A stretch of 64,000 bases of DNA from Caprella mutica (taxonomy: Eukaryota; Arthropoda; Malacostraca; Amphipoda; Caprellidae), in contig CANNZV010001436.1 of the NCBI GenBank assembly GCA_947561585.1, positions 90,609 to 154,608 on the forward strand, written 5' to 3'. Positions 58,923 through 64,000 of the stretch are shown here, one piece after another; the stretch's first letter is position 1, and each line of letters starts with the position of its first letter. Under the pieces are notes generated by a model. The model was not told where the DNA came from and searched no databases. It saw only the letters and a list, made by a program, of their open reading frames with translations. The translations under genes were made by a program, and so were the position numbers.

Positions 58923-60109
58923 GAAGGTTGAAGGAAATAAATAACTCTTGTTTACCACTTGTTAATTGTTCTCCAAGAAGTGTTTTGTTGAAAGGAGAGT
59001 TATGGTTCAAAATGTCTACTGATGGACTTTATGATTTATTTGTGTAGAGTTGAGTGGTGAAGAACGGTAGTAAAACTTTAAACCTTTTCTTAACACTGAG
59101 AGAAGATGTATGCTGTACACAGTCAATTTGTTGGTGGTTTAAACTATGAATAATTATTATGTATAGGTACTAAATTCTTCAGTCCTCTCAAGAAAATATC
59201 TAATGTATTCTTTTTTTAGACAATCAATATACCTTTCCATTGAAGACAAGAAGAATCTTATATTAATCTTATCGATTTAATTTTTAAAGAGTTCAGGTAG
59301 ATGAATATTTAAACCGTTATCTTCCAAAAATAACCTCATAATTAACAAAAACATGCATGACTTTTTTTAGTTTTCTTAGATACAACTAAAAATTCGCCAA
59401 TTTAGAAATAATTTTTATTATTATATCTTAATTACAATACATCTGATATTGATTTCAAAATTTCAAAATACTCATTTACCAATTAATTAATTACATACAA
59501 GACGCTGTTCTTTATAGTCACTATTAACAATCTTCTATTAATCTATATACTCATCTACTGAACGATACAATGTAAATGCATCACTGAATAATTCCTTGAA
59601 TCACCTACAAATACCGCGGTTGGACATCGTCGTAATGGGTGCATTTTACTCCCCAACAATCGGCTTAACTTTGGTGACCAAAACATACGCTATCCGCTTC
59701 TAACGCATCTTCAGACCATTACTCAAGCGTCCTAATACCCGAAAATCACTCACCAATATCGCCCGGACATGGCCTAGGGGATATTGCTCTGTCTGGCCTG
59801 TCCAGAAGTCGTGACTGAGGCTTATGTGAATGAAACTTATCCACTTACTCGTTAATTAGCATTTAAGTTGCTTATTAATATTTGAATGTGCTTTGGAAAC
59901 AACTCAGCTATCGAGGAAATGGGAAAACATAAATAATTGCTGGCAGCTTTTTTTGTAACTCATTATAGATTGTTGTGCAAGACAACAACAATTTTCAGTT
60001 AGGTAGAACTAGGTACGGTAGGTAGCGATTTAAGGTTTAGAGTATTATGTATATTATATTTTCTTTTTCGAAATGGAAAACATTTGCTTCCTTGAGCTTA
60101 TTACCGCCT
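58923..60109. other. spacer with one GC-richer island
   Basis: 59610-59820 is GC-richer but lacks a convincing frame; nothing else recognised. Confidence 0.35.
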
Positions 60110-60225
60110 TTTGTACGTGTTTTCACAAGGAGCCACTTTCCTTTCTGACTTCTCCAAGGTTCCTTGTATTAAATTTTCGATTTGGCGTAACTGATATGGC
60201 CTTTGTGAACTCCCTACTAAATTAA
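60110..60225 (+). repeat. dispersed repeat, CCAAAGCAGACGTTAAA family, copy 3 (diverged)
   Basis: AGGAGCCACTTTCCTTTCTG, CTTGTATTAAATTTTCGATT, GATATGG and CTCCCTACTAAATTAATC follow the order of copies 1 and 2; the GCAGACGTTAAA part is lost. Confidence 0.55.
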
Positions 60226-62161
60226 TCAATATATAAATAACTGTAGTACTCCTTTGCTAAAATATAATTTAGGATTTTCTTTTTACTCCTCTTTCTAATT
60301 CTTGTCTAAACCTAGATTAAATTCTCTGGTGCTATTGCTCCGCAATAACTAGCTAGCTCCCACCTATCGAATCTAGAAGCCGTAAATCGCTTCTTTTTGT
60401 CCATATATCTCAGTGGCGTATAATTTAAGAAGCCCTTAGAAGCAATATATTGATAAGGTGAAATTGACTGGGGATTAACCTTGATTGGGCCGCATTACTT
60501 CTGATGGTCTCCCGCTGTGAGGGCTACTCTCACGCACCTATACTAACCCGGAGGTGGCAGACATGGGACCGATCTGGCACATGGGGCCCAGGTGGATAAA
60601 CTCAATGCACTGATCTATATTTAGTGTACTGAAAATTATTAATTGTTAATATAAATCTGAACTAACATGAAAGTGTTAGATTTGAAAAGATTCCTTTAAT
60701 TATTCTGCAATCTTCAATAATACCTACCGACCTACCTACATACTTACCTACCTACCTAACACTTTGCTACTGATAAAGTTATATGATGGGGTTAAAATTT
60801 TAATTTATAATATCCATTCAACCACCCAAGAGCACAAAATTCAATCATTTTAGTTCATATATCACATTTGATAATGAAGTTCCAATAAAGTGCTGCCCAA
60901 CATTCTCTCAATTAGGTTGATAATGGCGGTGAAATAACTACGGCACATATTGGACGATCTTCGGCCTCCTATGACCAATTATGATCAATTACCGCTGCGT
61001 GATTTAGCCATTTCAAAAATGCCAATCAAAATAAATAGTCTGATGAGTTTGAAGAAGGAAACCCGTTCTTGTCATCTCGTCAGCGGCTGCCAAGTTATTA
61101 ATATCTACAGCTCATGAATTTTTAATTGGAGATCTTGACTGCTTGTTTCACTAGTAATTAAGCCACTTTTAAAAAAATAACGGTCATTTATTCTTGAACA
61201 TTTTTTTGATAGATATTATCATGTATCGAACTTTGTTAATTGAATTCAATTTAACCAGGATATGAGATTTTACCTACTAAAAAGCACCCTTTGCCTACTG
61301 AAAAGTTACCAATAGGTAGGTGTCTTAGCTAGGTAAGAGAGAAATAAAAAACCGTTTAGTTTTCAAATCTTTATGAATAAATTGCCTATTTCTAGTTATC
61401 GCTAAAATCAGCAGCTCTTTATTTGACTTTGCCGAAGACAATCGTGGGAGTGGATATTTTGGCTCTCCATTTCCTAGTAGGTATATCATCTCCTTCAAGT
61501 AGCTACAACAACGAGTCATGCTGTGACCATTAGCCCCGTCACCCTGTAATTAAGGGGCTGCCCTAAGATAAAACAGTACGGTGTGAACCTATATGGTCCT
61601 ACTACCTAGTGGATATGGTAATTACAGCCTGTCTTAGGGCACCACAACGCTACAACCTGCATATAAGGAAGAAAAGCCGCACTTTCAGTGAACAAGTGAA
61701 ATATTTTCATGGTTATTAATGTGGTACCATGCACTAGTTGATTTTCTAAGTTGTACGAAACATCAAACATGATTCTTGTAATGTCAAAAAGAGTGACTAG
61801 AAAGTTCATCTGGTGCATTTCATAGTTTATTTGATTCGTTAAAGACCATGCTAGCAGTATTATAACAATGGCCAATAAGATAGGCTCGATATGGCACATT
61901 TGTTCACAGTAAAGTTCAACCTATATGAGGCCCTTAAATTTTGATTTCTGGATGAACTTTTCCCTCAATCACTCATTGAATTTTAAGTGTTCTGTTAACA
62001 CAACAATTTGGAATAACATTTAAAAAATAATATTCAATCAAATCTTTTAAAATGCATCTGCTTGACCTGGTCTGGTCTCTCTTGCCAATTAAATTTCATA
62101 GAAAGCTTATTTTAAAGTCGGGGAACATTTGAAGGCTTATTAGTAGACCAAGCCTCTGTTT
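60226..62161. other. spacer, no recognised gene
   Basis: GC-richer stretch at 60470-60605. A minus frame at 61606-61899 (97 codons, hydrophobic N-terminus ILLAIVIILLAWSL) and another at 61325-61519 are unassigned. No array. Confidence 0.3.
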
Positions 62162-62396
62162 CTAGGATTGTTTCTCATTTTTGGTAATATTTAAATTGTA
62201 GATATTAGCATACAATACAAATTGGTTGTTTCTTGTTGTCATCACTGTACAGTCAAAGACAATTGTACCTAAAAGATACTTTACTAATTGTAATGCTTGT
62301 AGATATTTTAAAATTGGTATGGGTGCACGACGACAAATTTGTAACATTTGAAAATAATAAGAAATTAGAAAACTGTGATTAGTGAAATTAACATCA
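62162..62396 (-). pseudogene. possible degraded copia-type RNase H fragment
   Basis: The minus frame reads ...RRAPIPILKYLQALQLVKYLLGTIVFD..., which resembles the segment before the RNase H domain of Ty1/copia polyproteins (typically H-W-x-A-x-K-R-V-L-R-Y-L-x-G-T). The following GYxDADWA motif is not preserved (LYANIYN at its place). Weak match; it may be coincidental. Confidence 0.25.
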
Positions 62397-64000
62397 TGCA
62401 GTGACTCTTTTCTCTGATAGTACATCATCACAGTGACTCTTTTCTCTGATAGTACATCATCACAGTGACTCTTTTCTCTGATAGTACATCATCACAGTGA
62501 CTCTTTTCTCTGATAGTACATCATCACAGTCACTCTTTTCTCTGATAGTACATCATCACAGTGACTCTTTTCTCTGATAGTACATCATCACAGTGACTCT
62601 TTTCTCTGATGGTACATCATCACAGTGACTCTTTTCTCTGATGGTACATCATCACAGTGACTCTTTTCTCTGATAGTACATCATCACAGTGACTCTTTTC
62701 TCTGATAGTACATCATCACAGTGACTCTTTTCTCTGATAGTACATCATCACAGTGACTCTTTTCTCTGATGGTACATCATCACAGTGACTCTTTTCTCTG
62801 ATGGTACATCATCACAGTGACTCTTTTCTCTGATAGTACATCATCACAGTGACTCTTTTCTCTGATAGTACATCATCACAGTGACTCTTTTCTCTGATAG
62901 TACATCATCACAGTGACTCTTTTCTCTGATAGTACAACATCAGAGTGACTCTTCTCTCTGATAGTACATCATCACAGTGACTCTTTTCTCTGATAGTACA
63001 TCATCACAGTGACTCTTTTCTCTGATAGTACATCATCACAGTGACTCTTTTCTCTGATATACATCATCACAGTGACTCTTTTCTTTGATAGTACATCATC
63101 ACAGTAACTCTTTTCTCTGATAGTACATCATCACAGTGACTCTTTTCTCTGATAGTACATCATCACAGTGACTCTTTTCTCTGATAGTACATCATCACAG
63201 TGACTCTTTTCTCTGATAGTATATCATCACATCGACTCTTTTCTCTGATAGTACATCATCACAGTGACTCTTTTCTCTGATAGTACATCATCACAGTGAC
63301 TCTTTTCTCTGATAGTACATCATCACAGTGACTCTTTTCTCTGATAGTACATCATCACTGTGACTCTTTTCTCTGATAGTAAATAATCACAGTGACTCTT
63401 TTCTCTGATAGTACATCATCACAGTGACTCTTTTCTCTGATAGTACATCATCACAGTGACTCTTTTCTCTGATAGTACATCATCACAGTGACTCTTTTCT
63501 CTGATAGTACATCATCACAGTGACTCTTATCTCTGATAGTACATCATCACAGTGACTCTTTCTCTGATAGTACATCATCACAGTGACTCTTTTCTCTGAT
63601 AGTACATCATCACAGTGACTCTTTTCTCTGATAGTACATCATCACAGTGACTCTTTTCTCTGATAGTACATCATCAGAGTGACTCTTCTCTCTGATAGTA
63701 CATCATCACAGTGACTCTTTTCTCTGATATTCATCGTCACAGTGACTCTTTTCTCTGATATACATCGTCACAGTGACTCTTTTCTCTGATAGTACATCAT
63801 CACTGTGACTCTTTTCTCTGATAGTACATCATCACAGTGACTCTTTTCTCTGATAGTACATCATCACAGTGACTCTTTTCTCTGATATACATCATCACAG
63901 TGACTCTTTTTTCTGATAGTACATCATCACAGTAACTCTTTTCTCTGATAGTACATCATCACAGTGACTCTTTTCTCTGATAGTACATCATCACAGTGAC
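62397..64000. repeat. 32-bp minisatellite, about 50 copies, continues past the window
   Basis: Unit GTGACTCTTTTCTCTGATAG + TACATCATCACA, very homogeneous. Rare variants (GGTACATC, TATACATC, ATTCATCGTC) repeat at several places, suggesting segmental amplification of blocks. Not CRISPR: there are no unique spacers. Confidence 0.97.

Noticed and set aside
62397..64000. CRISPR-like regular array
   Set aside because: The whole 32-bp unit repeats with no unique spacers, and the DNA is eukaryotic.

Overview
The window is AT-rich eukaryotic nuclear DNA, most likely from an arthropod. Two odd-skipped-family zinc-finger genes lie on the + strand, and the second has a TATA box plus a TCAGTT initiator at arthropod-type spacing. 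Insect versus crustacean cannot be decided from sequence alone. Only these two genes are confidently coding: the 3' end of one at 2-598 and an apparently intact single-exon gene at 14933-15730. They lie about 14.3 kb apart in the same orientation, which suggests a paralog cluster like the odd/sob/drm/bowl cluster of flies. Both encode odd-type C2H2 fingers and both end in an eh1-like motif (FSIDDIM, FLIKDIL), the docking site for the Groucho corepressor in this family.

Nearly all the rest is repeat DNA. Summing the arrays listed below, about 16 kb (roughly a quarter) is tandem repeat. There are about twenty mostly unrelated minisatellites with units of 9 to 131 bp, at about 3.9, 4.9, 6.2, 11.5, 17.2, 18.0, 20.1, 21.7, 24.7, 27.8, 28.3, 30.7, 33.2, 44, 50.8, 53.3, 57 and 62.4 kb. 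Several show structure above the unit: a 227-bp higher-order repeat, an inverted pair of arrays with the same 26-bp unit, an array whose unit drifts 15-17-19 bp, and an array of homogenised blocks.

Interspersed DNA elements are also dense. A family of palindromic MITEs with GGGTAAGTT termini has at least eleven copies, twice nested in its own family, some with a loopless 48-50 bp palindrome at the centre. Others are a CAGTCGG-ended MITE (three copies), a CACACAG-ended MITE, a pogo-like MITE, a 1000-bp foldback element with a second element at its centre, a Tc1-derived element made of two inverted transposase 3' ends, a degraded Tc1 transposase, and a mariner-type TIR element that contains a decayed Ty3/gypsy fragment with a 3' LTR. 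A group with CCCAGGTAAC-like ends carries GGAATATTCC-rich satellite.

Layout: 0-0.8 kb odd-family gene end; 0.8-14.7 kb intergenic DNA with MITEs and four arrays; 14.8-15.8 kb second gene; 16-35.5 kb repeat-dominated; 35.5-44 kb mostly single-copy DNA with no recognised gene but some GC-richer exon-like islands; 44-64 kb repeats and transposon remnants, ending inside a 32-bp minisatellite that continues past the window.
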